Assembly (NCBI RefSeq): GCF_016765635.1
Contig: NZ_JAESVD010000003.1
Coordinates: forward strand, 62,001-126,000
Direction: 5' to 3'
DNA length: 64,000 nt
Origin: Shewanella schlegeliana
GTDB taxonomy: Bacteria > Pseudomonadota > Gammaproteobacteria > Enterobacterales > Shewanellaceae
This document shows, one piece after another, positions 54,144 through 63,839 of the stretch (the first letter of the stretch is position 1; every line of letters starts with the position of its first letter). The notes beneath the pieces are model-generated. The model was not told the DNA's origin, did not search any database, and saw only the letters and a list, made by a program, of their open reading frames with translations. The translations under genes and the position numbers were made by a program.

Positions 54144-54757
54144 ACCGCTTTTTTTAGCTTATCTGAGTCAATCACCTGTATTGCCGCTAAATAGTCCAGC
54201 AGTGCGCTCACTTGAGTCGCTAAGTCGCCCTTACTGGTATCTATAGTCAACTCTGCAGCTGTTGGGTTTTCATAGGGGGCAGAGATCCCGGTGAAGTTTT
54301 TAATCTCGCCGGCGCGCGCCTTGCTGTATAGGCCTTTAGGGTCACGAGCTTCACACACCGCTATCGGTGTCGACACATGCACCTCAATAAATTGCCCTTC
54401 ATCAAACAGTGCACGTACGCGCTCACGCTCCTCCGTTGTTGGCGAGATAAAGGCCGACAACACCACAAGGCCAGCATCGACCATGAGTTTTGCCACCTCA
54501 CCCACACGGCGTAGATTCTCGTCACGATCATCCGCGCTAAAGCCGAGATCTTTGCATAGACCATGACGCACATTATCGCCATCGAGCAGATAGGTGTGAA
54601 AACCCGCATCGAATAATGCACGCTCTAACGCACCTGCTAGTGTCGACTTGCCCGAACCCGACAAACCGGTAAACCATAGCAAGATGGGATTTTGCCCCTT
54701 CTGCAACGCCCGAGACTGCTTATCAATACTGTGCTGGTGCCAAACGATATCAGACAT
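54140..54757 (-). CDS. cysC: Adenylylsulfate kinase
   Basis: A 205-residue kinase that phosphorylates APS to PAPS with ATP in sulfate assimilation. Walker [10 protein letters not shown] (about residues 30-38), [31 protein letters not shown] and [13 protein letters not shown] are all present. ATG 54757 is used (GGAG upstream); an upstream in-frame ATG at 54769 has no ribosome-binding site of its own. Last gene of the sulfate-activation cluster, about 120 bases after the SLC13 permease gene. Its stop overlaps the converging TIGR03899 gene by 4 bases. Confidence 0.95.
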   Translation of the reverse strand: MSDIVWHQHSIDKQSRALQKGQNPILLWFTGLSGSGKSTLAGALERALFDAGFHTYLLDGDNVRHGLCKDLGFSADDRDENLRRVGEVAKLMVDAGLVVLSAFISPTTEERERVRALFDEGQFIEVHVSTPIAVCEARDPKGLYSKARAGEIKNFTGISAPYENPTAAELTIDTSKGDLATQVSALLDYLAAIQVIDSDKLKKAV

Positions 54758-54878
54758 AAACAACTCCAAAAAAATCTAATCTATAAAATAGTTAACCAGA
54801 CGAGCTAACATCATCTGAACATCTGCGCCATTAGCCCTAAACAGAATGAGCTAATAGGGAAAGCTAAAATGCAAAAAA

Positions 54879-56603
54879 CTAAAATGGAAAAAGTGCTGGA
54901 ACTAATAACAATACAATTGCCGAGTACAACAGTGACAAAGGTAAACCCACCCGCACAAAATCACTAAACCGATAGTTACCCGCGTTATAGACCATTAAAT
55001 TAGTCTGATAACCGTAGGGCGAAATAAAACTAGCACTGGCGCCAAACACCACGGCCAGAATAAATGGCCGAGTATCGACGCCATAACTTAGTGCGATGGC
55101 ATAAGCCACCGGAAAAGAGAGCGCCGCAGCAGCATTGTTGGTTATAAGCTCTGTGAGCAACAGCGTCATCAAGTACACAGCCACGAAGGCGGCAAACACG
55201 CCATAACCATTGATCGCCCCCAAAATAAATGCGGCGATATCGTCGGCAAGCCCAGTCGATAACATCAGGTTCGCCAAGCTCAAAGCACTACCAACAATCA
55301 CCACCAGCTCAAAAGGAAAACGCCGCTTGAGTTCAGATAAGCTCACCGCGCCTATGGCGATATAACTCATCAGGAGTAAAACCAGCCCCTTAACCAAAGG
55401 AAGAACACCTGTCAGACTGGCTAAAATCGTTACTAGAAAGCCTGTGAGCACCCACTGACTGCGGCGTGAATCAAGCCTAACACTCAGGTCTAATCCACTC
55501 ACTGCGGCAAACTCAGATGCCAGCTTAGTGTTGCGGCAAAAGCCATCTCCCGGAGTGACCAGCAATACATCCCCGGCCTGCAACTCGATATCACCAAGGC
55601 CACCCTTTAGCGGCTGATGGCCACGCCGGATAGCCAAAACCGCGCCATCAAATTTTTCTCTAAAGGTCGACTCTTTTAGCGAGCGCCCTACCAAGGTTGA
55701 GCTTGGTGCAAGCACAGCTTCAATCAGGTTTTGTCCTTTAGCCTGCTGCTTACCAAACCACTCGAGACCATCGAACTGGTGCAACAACTCAACCGACTCC
55801 ACCGCGCCACTAAAACGCAGAATATCTTCACTCTGCAACACTAAGTGCGGCGGCACTGGGCAGATGCGAATACCGCTGCGCTCAAGCTCTACTAAGTAAA
55901 GCTTTTTCAGGGCGCGTAAGCGATTATCTTGCACGCTCTTGCCTATCAGCAGTGAACCTTTAGCCACTCTAGCTTCAAGTAAGTAAGGCAAAGTCTCATC
56001 AGCAGACTCTTCACGTCTATCGGGTAACCAATTGGCTAATAACACCAACAGGCCAACGCCCGAGATAACAATCACAATGCCAATCATAGAAAACTCAAAG
56101 AAGCCTAAGGGCACGAGTCCTGCGTTTTCTACAAACGAATTGACGATCAAGTTAGTCGAGGTGCCAATTAGCGTGAGCGTTCCCCCCAAAATGGCCGCAT
56201 AGGACAGGGGTAGCAACAACTTAGCTGGCGCATGGGCTTGGTTACGGCGCACCACCCCAATGAGCGAAGCCACCACCGCAGTATTATTGGTAAACGACGA
56301 TAGCAAAGCGGTAGAGAATCCAAGCTTGGCCATCGTCGATGCCAACGAGCCCCGCCCTACCACTTGACTTAACTTACCCAGCAGCGAAGTTTTCTCCAGT
56401 GCTGCCGTCGACATGATCAGCAATACTAAGGTGACTAGGCTAGCATTGGTGAAGCTGGCTAAAGCGGTTTCAAGCTCCACCATACCAAGCAGATAAGTGG
56501 TTAATGAGGCGATAAAAAATAACGCTGCGGGTGTCAATATCCCCGCCATTAAGGCGGCGACTAAGGCAAATAAGATGCACGATAACACCCACAAATCAGC
56601 CAC
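54879..56603 (-). CDS. SLC13/DASS-type permease with TrkA-C domains, probably for sulfate
   Basis: A 574-residue inner-membrane protein. Membrane segments occur at both ends with the family motifs GTLTLIGTSTNLIVNSF and FISPYGYQTNLMVYNAG; two TrkA-C (RCK-C) soluble domains occupy about residues 205-375 (ARVAKGSLLIGKSV, GRSLKESTFREKFDGAV). GTG start with AGAGGG 6 bases upstream, only 2 bases after the cysN stop, so coupled translation is likely. Position within the sulfate operon points to sulfate uptake; this is inferred from context. Confidence 0.87.
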   Translation of the reverse strand: MADLWVLSCILFALVAALMAGILTPAALFFIASLTTYLLGMVELETALASFTNASLVTLVLLIMSTAALEKTSLLGKLSQVVGRGSLASTMAKLGFSTALLSSFTNNTAVVASLIGVVRRNQAHAPAKLLLPLSYAAILGGTLTLIGTSTNLIVNSFVENAGLVPLGFFEFSMIGIVIVISGVGLLVLLANWLPDRREESADETLPYLLEARVAKGSLLIGKSVQDNRLRALKKLYLVELERSGIRICPVPPHLVLQSEDILRFSGAVESVELLHQFDGLEWFGKQQAKGQNLIEAVLAPSSTLVGRSLKESTFREKFDGAVLAIRRGHQPLKGGLGDIELQAGDVLLVTPGDGFCRNTKLASEFAAVSGLDLSVRLDSRRSQWVLTGFLVTILASLTGVLPLVKGLVLLLMSYIAIGAVSLSELKRRFPFELVVIVGSALSLANLMLSTGLADDIAAFILGAINGYGVFAAFVAVYLMTLLLTELITNNAAAALSFPVAYAIALSYGVDTRPFILAVVFGASASFISPYGYQTNLMVYNAGNYRFSDFVRVGLPLSLLYSAIVLLLVPALFPF

Positions 56604-56605
56604 AG

Positions 56606-58045
56606 TTAACCCTCTACTTTACTGATATCAATTGCTTGCCAGTGAGGGTACTGCTTACGGATCAGTGCATTCAACTCTAGCTCAAAGTCACTGTATTGCT
56701 GAGCCGCTTTTTGTGTTTTGCTGCTCGATACCGCCATCACAGCCGCGACCGTTGCATTCGATAATCGGTCGATTAAGATCATGCCGCCGGTATCCCTCAC
56801 CAAGCTATAAGGATCGATAGCAATCGATTCATTGAGCTCAAGGGTGACTCGCGCCATATCATTAAGGCCAATAGCATCGCTGCTGTTGCGTTCTAGGGTG
56901 TTGATATCTACTAGGTATTCAATCCCTGTGACACTGGCTTGCAGTTTTTTACCCGCGACTTTCAAGTCATATAGCTGACCGATTTGCAGTGGCTTCTCAT
57001 CCATCCAAGCAATATCGGCGCTGACAATATTGGCAAGTGCTGGAGCATCTTTAACCTGCGACAGTAGATCGCCCCTTGAGATATCGATTTCATCTTCCAG
57101 AGTCAGCGTCACCGCTTGGCCAGCAATCGCCTGCTCAAGCAAGCCATCGAAAGTCACGATGCTAGCAACCTTGCTGCGTTTACCCGATGGCAAGGCCACC
57201 AGCTCATCACCCACGTTAATCACCCCCGATGAAAGGGTGCCGGAAAAGCCACGAAAATCCAGATCAGGACGCTGCACATACTGCACAGGGAAACGCACAG
57301 GTAGGCTATTAAGCTCACGGCGGGTATCGATGGTTTCGAGTAGCTCTAACAGTGTGCCGCCGCTATACCAAGGGGTTTGATTGCTGTTATCGACAACGTT
57401 GTCGCCCTTAAGGGCAGATAGGGGCACATAACGAATATCGATATCTCCTAACTGCTCGGCAAACTGGGCAAACTCGGCTTGAATATCGTTAAAAACCTTC
57501 TCGTCAAAGCCCAAGAGGTCCATCTTGTTCACCGCCACAACGAAGTGACGAATGCCGAGCTGAGATGCAATAAAGGCATGGCGACGCGTCTGGGTCTGCA
57601 CGCCATAACGCGCATCGACTAAGATCACCGCCAAGTCACAGGTCGACGCACCTGTAGCCATGTTACGTGTGTACTGCTCATGGCCTGGAGTATCGGCAAT
57701 AATGAACTTACGCTTATCACTTGAAAAATAGCGGTAGGCTACATCGATGGTGATCCCTTGCTCACGCTCCGCTTGCAGGCCATCTACCAACAGCGCAAGA
57801 TCAACCTCTTCACCTGTGGTGCCAAGCTTAGCGCTGTCACTTTTCAGGCTAGCTAACTGGTCTTCATAAATTTGTGCGCTGTCGTGTAGCAGACGACCAA
57901 TCAAGGTGCTCTTACCGTCATCGACACTACCGCAGGTTAAGAAGCGTAACAGCCCCTTGTGTTGCTGTAGTGACAGGTACTCTTTTACGCCTAGATCTTC
58001 CAGTTCTGCCGCCAGGCGTGCATTGTTATTTACTGCTTGATTCAT
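56606..58045 (-). CDS. cysN: Sulfate adenylyltransferase subunit 1 (GTPase)
   Basis: A 479-residue EF-Tu-like GTPase that couples GTP hydrolysis to APS formation with CysD. GTPase motifs GSVDDGKST (G1, about residues 35-45), DTPGHEQY (G3) and NKMD (G4) are intact, followed by beta-barrel domains 2 and 3. AAGGAA lies 6 bases before the ATG. It starts 49 bases after cysD and ends 2 bases before the permease gene. No CysC fusion is present; cysC is separate. Confidence 0.97.
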   Translation of the reverse strand: MNQAVNNNARLAAELEDLGVKEYLSLQQHKGLLRFLTCGSVDDGKSTLIGRLLHDSAQIYEDQLASLKSDSAKLGTTGEEVDLALLVDGLQAEREQGITIDVAYRYFSSDKRKFIIADTPGHEQYTRNMATGASTCDLAVILVDARYGVQTQTRRHAFIASQLGIRHFVVAVNKMDLLGFDEKVFNDIQAEFAQFAEQLGDIDIRYVPLSALKGDNVVDNSNQTPWYSGGTLLELLETIDTRRELNSLPVRFPVQYVQRPDLDFRGFSGTLSSGVINVGDELVALPSGKRSKVASIVTFDGLLEQAIAGQAVTLTLEDEIDISRGDLLSQVKDAPALANIVSADIAWMDEKPLQIGQLYDLKVAGKKLQASVTGIEYLVDINTLERNSSDAIGLNDMARVTLELNESIAIDPYSLVRDTGGMILIDRLSNATVAAVMAVSSSKTQKAAQQYSDFELELNALIRKQYPHWQAIDISKVEG

Positions 58046-58094
58046 AATGATTCCTTAGAGTTCTTCATCCACATTCACCGTTAGATGGCTGGGT

Positions 58095-59003
58095 TTAGAA
58101 ATAGCCCTGACGTTTTTTCAGTTCCATCGATGCGCTTTGATCTGAGTCGATAAGACGACCCTGACGTTCACTCGAACGGGTCAGCAGCATCTCTTCAATA
58201 ATCTTCTCTAAGGTATCGGCCTCGGAATGCATCGCCCCTGTTAGCGGGTAGCAGCCTAGCGTTCTAAAGCGCACTAGCTCCTCTTTAGGCTGCTCACCTT
58301 CTGCCAGTGGCATTCTGTCATCATCGACCATGATCATCATGCCATCGCGCTCAACGACGGGACGCTTCTGGGCAAAGTACAGCGGCACCAACTGAATGTT
58401 CTCTTGGTAGATATATTGCCAAATATCCAACTCGGTCCAGTTAGAAAGCGGGAATACACGAATGCTTTCGCCCTTATTCACCGCACCGTTATAGGTACGC
58501 CACAGTTCAGGACGTTGATTTTTAGGATCCCAAGTATGGTGCTTGTCGCGAAACGAATAGACACGCTCCTTGGCACGCGACTTCTCTTCGTCACGGCGTG
58601 CGCCGCCAAAAGCAGCATCGAAACCGTACTTATTTAGCGCCTGTTTAAGCCCTTGAGTCTTCATGATATCGGTATGCTTAGCACTGCCATGTTCGAATGG
58701 GCTTATGCCCATCTCAAGCCCTTCTGGATTCTTGTGAACTAGCAGCTCAAATCCAAATTCTTTGGCCTGGGCATCGCGAAAGGCGATCATCTCTTTAAAT
58801 TTCCAGTCGGTATCGACGTGCAGTAAAGGAAAAGGAATTTTCCCTGGATAGAATGCTTTTCGCGCAAGATGCAACATCACAGAAGAGTCCTTACCGATGG
58901 AGTACATCATCACAGGATTATCAAATTCTGCCGCGACTTCGCGAATAATTTGAATGCTCTCAGCTTCCAGTTGTTGCAAATGGCTTAACTCTTTCGCGGC
59001 CAT
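58095..59003 (-). CDS. cysD: Sulfate adenylyltransferase subunit 2
   Basis: A 302-residue PP-loop ATP pyrophosphatase that transfers AMP to sulfate. The PP-loop [15 protein letters not shown] (about residue 34) and the [21 protein letters not shown] segment are typical of CysD. The C-terminus ([20 protein letters not shown]) matches the family end. GGAGA lies 7 bases before the ATG. Between cobA and cysN in the operon. Confidence 0.97.
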   Translation of the reverse strand: MAAKELSHLQQLEAESIQIIREVAAEFDNPVMMYSIGKDSSVMLHLARKAFYPGKIPFPLLHVDTDWKFKEMIAFRDAQAKEFGFELLVHKNPEGLEMGISPFEHGSAKHTDIMKTQGLKQALNKYGFDAAFGGARRDEEKSRAKERVYSFRDKHHTWDPKNQRPELWRTYNGAVNKGESIRVFPLSNWTELDIWQYIYQENIQLVPLYFAQKRPVVERDGMMIMVDDDRMPLAEGEQPKEELVRFRTLGCYPLTGAMHSEADTLEKIIEEMLLTRSSERQGRLIDSDQSASMELKKRQGYF

Positions 59004-59029
59004 GCTAATTCTCCGTATTCTTCAATCAA

Positions 59030-59851
59030 TTATTTTGTTGTTGCGGCTAACTCGAGATCATTGAGTTGGCTCTGCTGTGTTTTCGGCGTAAACCAATTGA
59101 GGCTGCCTGCTAATTCGACCACTTCGCCTATCACCATCAGCGCCGGCATCACAAGTTCGGGATGGCTAGCAAGTTCATCAAGGTTATCAAGGCTACCGAT
59201 AAACACTCGCTGCTGGCTGGTCGTCGCCTTTGAGACAATGGCGACAGGGGTTTGCGCCGCTCTACCAGCATTAAGCAAGCCTGCTTTAATTAGATCTGCA
59301 TTTAAAATACCCATGTAAATCACTAGGGTATTATTAGGGTTAGCGTAACTCTGCCAATCCATAGGGCGACTCTCAAGCTTGCAATGACCAGTAATAAAGC
59401 TCACGCCTTGGGCGTAATCTCTATGGGTTAACGGAATGCCGGCATAAGCCGCTGTGCCGCTTGCCGCGGTAATTCCAGGTACCACTTCAAAATCCACACC
59501 GGCGTCAACGATGGTTTCTAGCTCTTCACCACCGCGACCAAAAATAAATGGGTCACCGCCTTTTAGCCGTACCACGTTCTTGCGGGTATAGGCCTTAGTG
59601 ACCAACAGCTGATTAATCTCACTCTGCGCCGCACTGTGAAGGCCTGCACGTTTACCTACGGCAATTTTCTCGGCGTGCTTTGGGATTAATGCCAAGATCT
59701 CATCACTGACAAGCGCGTCGTAAAGCACCGCATCGGCATTTTGCAACACTCGATAAGCCTTTACTGTCAGTAGATCGACATCACCAGGTCCCGCTCCCAC
59801 TAGCCATACTTTTCCTCCAGCGGCTTGACCGGGTAAAGTTACAATCTCCAT
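59030..59851 (-). CDS. cobA: Uroporphyrinogen-III C-methyltransferase (SUMT)
   Basis: A 273-residue SAM-dependent methyltransferase that makes precorrin-2, the first step toward siroheme, the cofactor of sulfite reductase. WLVGAGPGDVDLLT (about residues 17-30), VRLKGGDPFIFGRGGEE and PGITAASGTAAY are present. It lacks the CysG N-terminal dehydrogenase/ferrochelatase module. ATG 59851 is used with GAGG 8 bases upstream; the GTG just before is an alternative. First gene of the cluster, linking siroheme supply to sulfate activation. Confidence 0.95.
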   Translation of the reverse strand: MEIVTLPGQAAGGKVWLVGAGPGDVDLLTVKAYRVLQNADAVLYDALVSDEILALIPKHAEKIAVGKRAGLHSAAQSEINQLLVTKAYTRKNVVRLKGGDPFIFGRGGEELETIVDAGVDFEVVPGITAASGTAAYAGIPLTHRDYAQGVSFITGHCKLESRPMDWQSYANPNNTLVIYMGILNADLIKAGLLNAGRAAQTPVAIVSKATTSQQRVFIGSLDNLDELASHPELVMPALMVIGEVVELAGSLNWFTPKTQQSQLNDLELAATTK

Positions 59852-59882
59852 CACGCTACCTCACTCTGAATTCTTGTAGTGA

Positions 59883-59924
59883 AATATAGCCGCCTGCTTA
59901 TTCCATAATAAATATGTATTTATT
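59883..59924 (-). promoter_or_regulatory. Promoter and candidate CysB region of the sulfate operon
   Basis: Read on the minus strand: TATATT -10 (59888-59883) with no good -35, preceded by a perfect palindrome AATAAATATGTATTTATT (59907-59924) beside TTATTCC. A poor -35 with an AT-rich dyad fits activator (CysB-type) dependence. The remaining DNA up to pldA (59930-60261) shows no convincing gene; a 60-codon frame at 60000 lacks a ribosome-binding site. Confidence 0.45.
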
Positions 59925-60261
59925 ACCTTTTATAACTTTTAGTTATTAATGAGCGCGCGGATGTAGATAGGTGCGGACAGGACTTATGTAACACCTTGTA
60001 TGAAAAGCGTTAAATCAATTAGAGCAAACGGTTTATTCTGCAGAGTTAACACTAGGGTGACTTTTAGCACTAAGTTATTGCGTTTAGATCTAATGTTGTC
60101 GCTATTTTTTATTAATAAATATGAGCTTGGCCAAAGTCATTACAAAACAAAAACGCTAGCAACCCAGTTACTAATTTGCTGAACAACTGTTAATACAAGA
60201 TTCTGCTAGGTAGAATATTCCACATAAAAACAAAATTACTTAGATAATTTCAGGGAATACA

Positions 60262-61212
60262 ATGAACAAATTAGCTGCGCTACTCTTAGCCTCAGGCTTG
60301 TGCTGCTCTTTTAGTCTTTATGCTCAAAGTGAGACTCAAGTAAGTAAGAGTGAAGAAAACGAAACCAACATTGAAGTCGCACCTAAGACAGAGGAGTCTT
60401 TGGTTGATAAACGGATCTCGGAAGAGAGCGCGACGGGTGAGCTTCCCTACGTCATTACGCCCCATAAAGTTAACTATATTCTGCCTGTGACCTATAGCAA
60501 ATCGCCCAATATGGCTCCTTTTGCAGAAGAAGCCGCCGAGCATCCCTTCACCTTAGATAATATGGAGGCCAAGTTTCAAATCAGCTTTAAGTTCCCACTT
60601 TGGCACAATGTCTTTGGTGACAACGGCCACCTCTTTGCGGCCTACACCAACCAATCCTATTGGCAGGTATACAACAAAGATATCTCCTCCCCATTTAGAG
60701 AAACCAACCACGAGCCTGAGATCTTCATGCTGTTTACTAATGACTGGCAACTGGGACCACTGAAAAACTCTTTTTGGGGTTTTGGCGCCGTACATCAATC
60801 CAACGGCCAATCGGGGTCTAAATCACGTAGCTGGAATCGACTCTATGGCATGATGGTGTTTGATAATGGTCCCTTCGCCCTTGAAGCTAAGGCGTGGTGG
60901 CGTATCCCTGAAGATGAAAAAGAGTCCCCTAGCTCTCCAAAGGGCGATGACAACCCAGATATTACCGATTACATGGGGAACCTAGAGTTCAAAGGCGTAT
61001 ATGGTCTCAATGAACATAGATTTACCCTTATGGTGCGTAATTACATTAAAAAACCTAACTATGGCGCACTGGAATTCACCTGGAGCTATCCGATTCTGGG
61101 TAACTTAAGACTTTATACGCAATACTTTAATGGCTACGGTGAAAGTTTAATCGACTACAATGTACATAACCAACGAATAGGTATCGGGGTTTCAATTAAC
61201 GACATCTTATAG
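60262..61212 (+). CDS. pldA: Outer-membrane phospholipase A
   Basis: A 316-residue precursor of the calcium-dependent outer-membrane phospholipase. Signal peptide ends about residue 21 (SLYA), followed by an acidic linker. The catalytic set is His178, Ser180 and Asn192 in VHQSNGQSGSKSRSWNR, with the same 2- and 12-residue spacing as the E. coli enzyme; aromatic-rich beta strands fill the rest. It breaks down misplaced phospholipid in the outer leaflet. Stands alone upstream of an S41-like gene on the same strand. Confidence 0.93.
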   Translation: MNKLAALLLASGLCCSFSLYAQSETQVSKSEENETNIEVAPKTEESLVDKRISEESATGELPYVITPHKVNYILPVTYSKSPNMAPFAEEAAEHPFTLDNMEAKFQISFKFPLWHNVFGDNGHLFAAYTNQSYWQVYNKDISSPFRETNHEPEIFMLFTNDWQLGPLKNSFWGFGAVHQSNGQSGSKSRSWNRLYGMMVFDNGPFALEAKAWWRIPEDEKESPSSPKGDDNPDITDYMGNLEFKGVYGLNEHRFTLMVRNYIKKPNYGALEFTWSYPILGNLRLYTQYFNGYGESLIDYNVHNQRIGIGVSINDIL

Positions 61213-61295
61213 TCGACCACTTAGCTCGATATCAAAAACGTCTATAGCAGGTTTTGAGTAAAGCGCTTTAAAGCCTGCCTGTACTAAGGATGGTT

Positions 61296-62780
61296 ATGAC
61301 TTTGAGCTATAAGGGCATATTAGGTATTTTTAGCCTACTCATCTGCATTAGTGCAGGGCTACTCAGCTACCAGTCTTTTTTTCCTAACCAGATAAAAACC
61401 GAGCTCAATGTGCGCCAATACCAGCAAGATATGAAACTGGTGCTCGATAAGCTTGCGCAGCACTCCGCCTTTGCCGCCAACAATCCGCAGCGGTTACATG
61501 AGATAACCTTAGAGGCGAATAGCCTGATACAGCGCTCAATCGGCATCATTCAGTCGGCGCAGTTAGCGCAGCAACTACAGCGACTACTTAGCCAACTAGA
61601 TGATCCCGCAGTCCAAGTGTTCGCCCCACGCCTCAATACACCAACGGCCGGTAAACTGCCTATTAACTTGGTATTTGACCAGCGATATTGGCAAGCTTTG
61701 AACCTGCGAGGCAAGCCGGTCGATGCTCAATACCCCTACCTCTCACACATAGATGGCCTGCCTATTGCCCACTGGATTTTGGCGAGCCAACGCTATCTGC
61801 CAAGTTCACTGAAACAATCCCGTGTAGCACAGGCCAACGGCATCATACAGATAGCAAGACTCAGGCGTGAGATAGGCCTTAGGCACTCTAACGAGACGAT
61901 AGTGACCCTAACCGATGGTGAACTCAGCGTGCAACGGGCGCTAACATTGATACAGGCCAAAGAGGCAGAACCGATTGAGTCAACTCAACACCGAGTCGAT
62001 TTCCGCCTCCCACCACAGATAGATACCGAGACTTTACAGCAGCTTTCTCTGCAACTTGCCACTCAGCCTGAGAGTCATTCGCCGTCACAGCTTATTATCG
62101 ATATTCGCGCCATTAAACAGCCACAAGATCTGCTTATGGCTTGGCTGACTAAACACTTCAGTGATAATAAACAGCAGCAAAAACCTCTGGCCGTACTGCA
62201 ATACAAACGCTTTGCCAACGCCAGAGCCGATCGTATCGCTAGCCAATACACTCCTATGTCACAACTAAGCTTCTTTGAGCAGACAGAACTTAAGATCCGC
62301 GGCTTTGATAATGAGTTAAAGCCTAGTGAAGCCTTTAGTGATTATCTTGTTCGCCGCTTTCAGGCATTCGACACTGAATCTATAACCGAATTAGGGTTCA
62401 TACCCAAGGTCGACTCCAACTCCGAAATCGCTCTAGGCTTGGCAAAATCTGCACAACTGTTTCTCAGAGTGGACTCTAGCTGTGAGCAAGAGTGTGAGTG
62501 GATAGCCCTAGCGACTCAGCACTGGCCTAGAGTTAGCCTTATCGGCGCAACAACCCGTGGCGACCTTGGCCCACGCTATCGAATAACCCTGCCAAATAGC
62601 GGAGTTCAGGTTCAATTTAGCTCAGGCTTGGTCTATCGCCCTAATGGTCAACTTCTGTCTGGAGCAGGCCTCACTCCCGACATCGCACTCAATCAACTCG
62701 CGTTTTACAAGATCAATGCCATCGAGCTTATCGGCGAAAAGTTATTAGCCCAACATCCTGTACCGAGCGTTTCCCCCTAG
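61296..62780 (+). CDS. S41-like peptidase-fold protein with N-terminal membrane anchor
   Basis: A 494-residue protein: one N-terminal membrane segment (about residues 7-25), a helical region, then a C-terminal domain resembling S41 tail-specific proteases: LIIDIR, LFLRVDSSCEQECEW with Ser394 in an S-x-x-E position, LIGATTRGDLGPRYRITLPNSG and GAGLTPDIAL. A PDZ domain is not obvious and the expected catalytic Lys is not clear, so activity is uncertain. ATG 61296 is used (AAGGA 5 bases upstream); ATG 61290 overlaps that site. Its substrate is unknown. Confidence 0.65.
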   Translation: MTLSYKGILGIFSLLICISAGLLSYQSFFPNQIKTELNVRQYQQDMKLVLDKLAQHSAFAANNPQRLHEITLEANSLIQRSIGIIQSAQLAQQLQRLLSQLDDPAVQVFAPRLNTPTAGKLPINLVFDQRYWQALNLRGKPVDAQYPYLSHIDGLPIAHWILASQRYLPSSLKQSRVAQANGIIQIARLRREIGLRHSNETIVTLTDGELSVQRALTLIQAKEAEPIESTQHRVDFRLPPQIDTETLQQLSLQLATQPESHSPSQLIIDIRAIKQPQDLLMAWLTKHFSDNKQQQKPLAVLQYKRFANARADRIASQYTPMSQLSFFEQTELKIRGFDNELKPSEAFSDYLVRRFQAFDTESITELGFIPKVDSNSEIALGLAKSAQLFLRVDSSCEQECEWIALATQHWPRVSLIGATTRGDLGPRYRITLPNSGVQVQFSSGLVYRPNGQLLSGAGLTPDIALNQLAFYKINAIELIGEKLLAQHPVPSVSP

Positions 62781-62897
62781 CAGCTCCCCCCTTAATTCAA
62801 ACCCAATGAGTCCTCGTCAGACTGATTCGGATCATCTTTTTTCATGATAATAAACGAATTCATTCCATCACTCGGCCAACTAAGGTATAAGAGCCCC

Positions 62898-63758
62898 ATG
62901 AAAACCCCAAAACGACTCCAACCTCTGGTTGATGAAGGACTGATTGACGAAGTGATTCGTCCATTAATGAGCGGCAAAGAAGCCGATGTTTACATTGTTA
63001 GGTGTGGTAACGATATTCGCTGTGCCAAAATTTATAAAGAGGCGCAGAAGCGTAGCTTTAAGAAAGCCGTTGAGTACCGCGAAGGACGTAAGAGCCGCAA
63101 TTCTCGAAGGGCCCGTGCCATGGAGAAAGGTTCTAGCTATGGTCGCCAAGAGCAGGAACAAGCTTGGCAAAATGCCGAAGTCGACGCCCTGTTTCGCCTA
63201 GCCTATGCAGGCGTTCGTGTACCTAAGCCCTACGGCTGTTTCGACGGTGTCCTGCTGATGGAGCTTATCACCGATGAAGCGGGCTATGTGGCACCAAGAC
63301 TCAACGATGTAACGCTAACGGCAGAGATGGCTATTGCGCACCACGCGATGGTGATGAAAGATGTGCAGCGAATGCTCTGTGCAGGCATTATTCATGGCGA
63401 CCTATCTGAGTTTAATGTATTGCTCGATGATAAAGGGCCGGTCATTATCGATCTGCCACAAGCCGTTGACGCCGCTGCAAACAATAACGCCAAGCGCATG
63501 CTACTGCGTGACGTGAATAATATGACCCAATATTATGGTCAGTTTGCTCCATCTCTACGCGCAAGCAAATATGCTCAAGAGATGTGGCTCAAATTTGAAT
63601 CCGGCAAGCTATCACCAGATGCAGAGCTAACCGGGCAATTTGTCGAAACTGAGCAAAGCGCCGATATCGATGCAATATTAGCCGAGATCCAAGCGGCCTT
63701 CGAGGAGGAGCAAGATCGTAAGGCTCGCATACAATCTGCGACAGAGGATGAGTACTAG
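62898..63758 (+). CDS. PA4780-family RIO1-like serine/threonine kinase
   Basis: A 286-residue atypical kinase. The ATG at 62898 gives the family opening MKTPKRLQPLVDEGLIDEV; an upstream in-frame ATG at 62844 would add 18 residues unlike the family. The glycine-poor nucleotide loop MSGKEADVYIVRC with Lys in RCAKIYKE, the catalytic loop IIHGDLSEFNVLL and the metal-binding VIIDLPQAVD are all present. A basic insert (REGRKSRNSRRARAME) follows the ATP-binding part. An acidic C-terminal tail ends the protein. Bacterial targets are unknown. Followed by a strong terminator. Confidence 0.9.
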   Translation: MKTPKRLQPLVDEGLIDEVIRPLMSGKEADVYIVRCGNDIRCAKIYKEAQKRSFKKAVEYREGRKSRNSRRARAMEKGSSYGRQEQEQAWQNAEVDALFRLAYAGVRVPKPYGCFDGVLLMELITDEAGYVAPRLNDVTLTAEMAIAHHAMVMKDVQRMLCAGIIHGDLSEFNVLLDDKGPVIIDLPQAVDAAANNNAKRMLLRDVNNMTQYYGQFAPSLRASKYAQEMWLKFESGKLSPDAELTGQFVETEQSADIDAILAEIQAAFEEEQDRKARIQSATEDEY

Positions 63759-63792
63759 TATTATCGATTAATCAGCAGCGACTTATCAACAA

Positions 63793-63825
63793 AAAAGCCC
63801 TGTAATCTTGCCATTACAGGGCTTT
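63793..63825. terminator. Bidirectional intrinsic terminator
   Basis: Stem AAAGCCCTGTAAT/ATTACAGGGCTTT with 6-base loop, between the converging RIO kinase gene and the partial gene at the window end. Confidence 0.9.
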
Positions 63826-63839
63826 CTAATTTGTACTCA

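Noticed and set aside
60000..60182. 60-codon frame between the sulfate operon and pldA
   Set aside because: No ribosome-binding site before the ATG and unremarkable composition; probably chance in AT-rich DNA.
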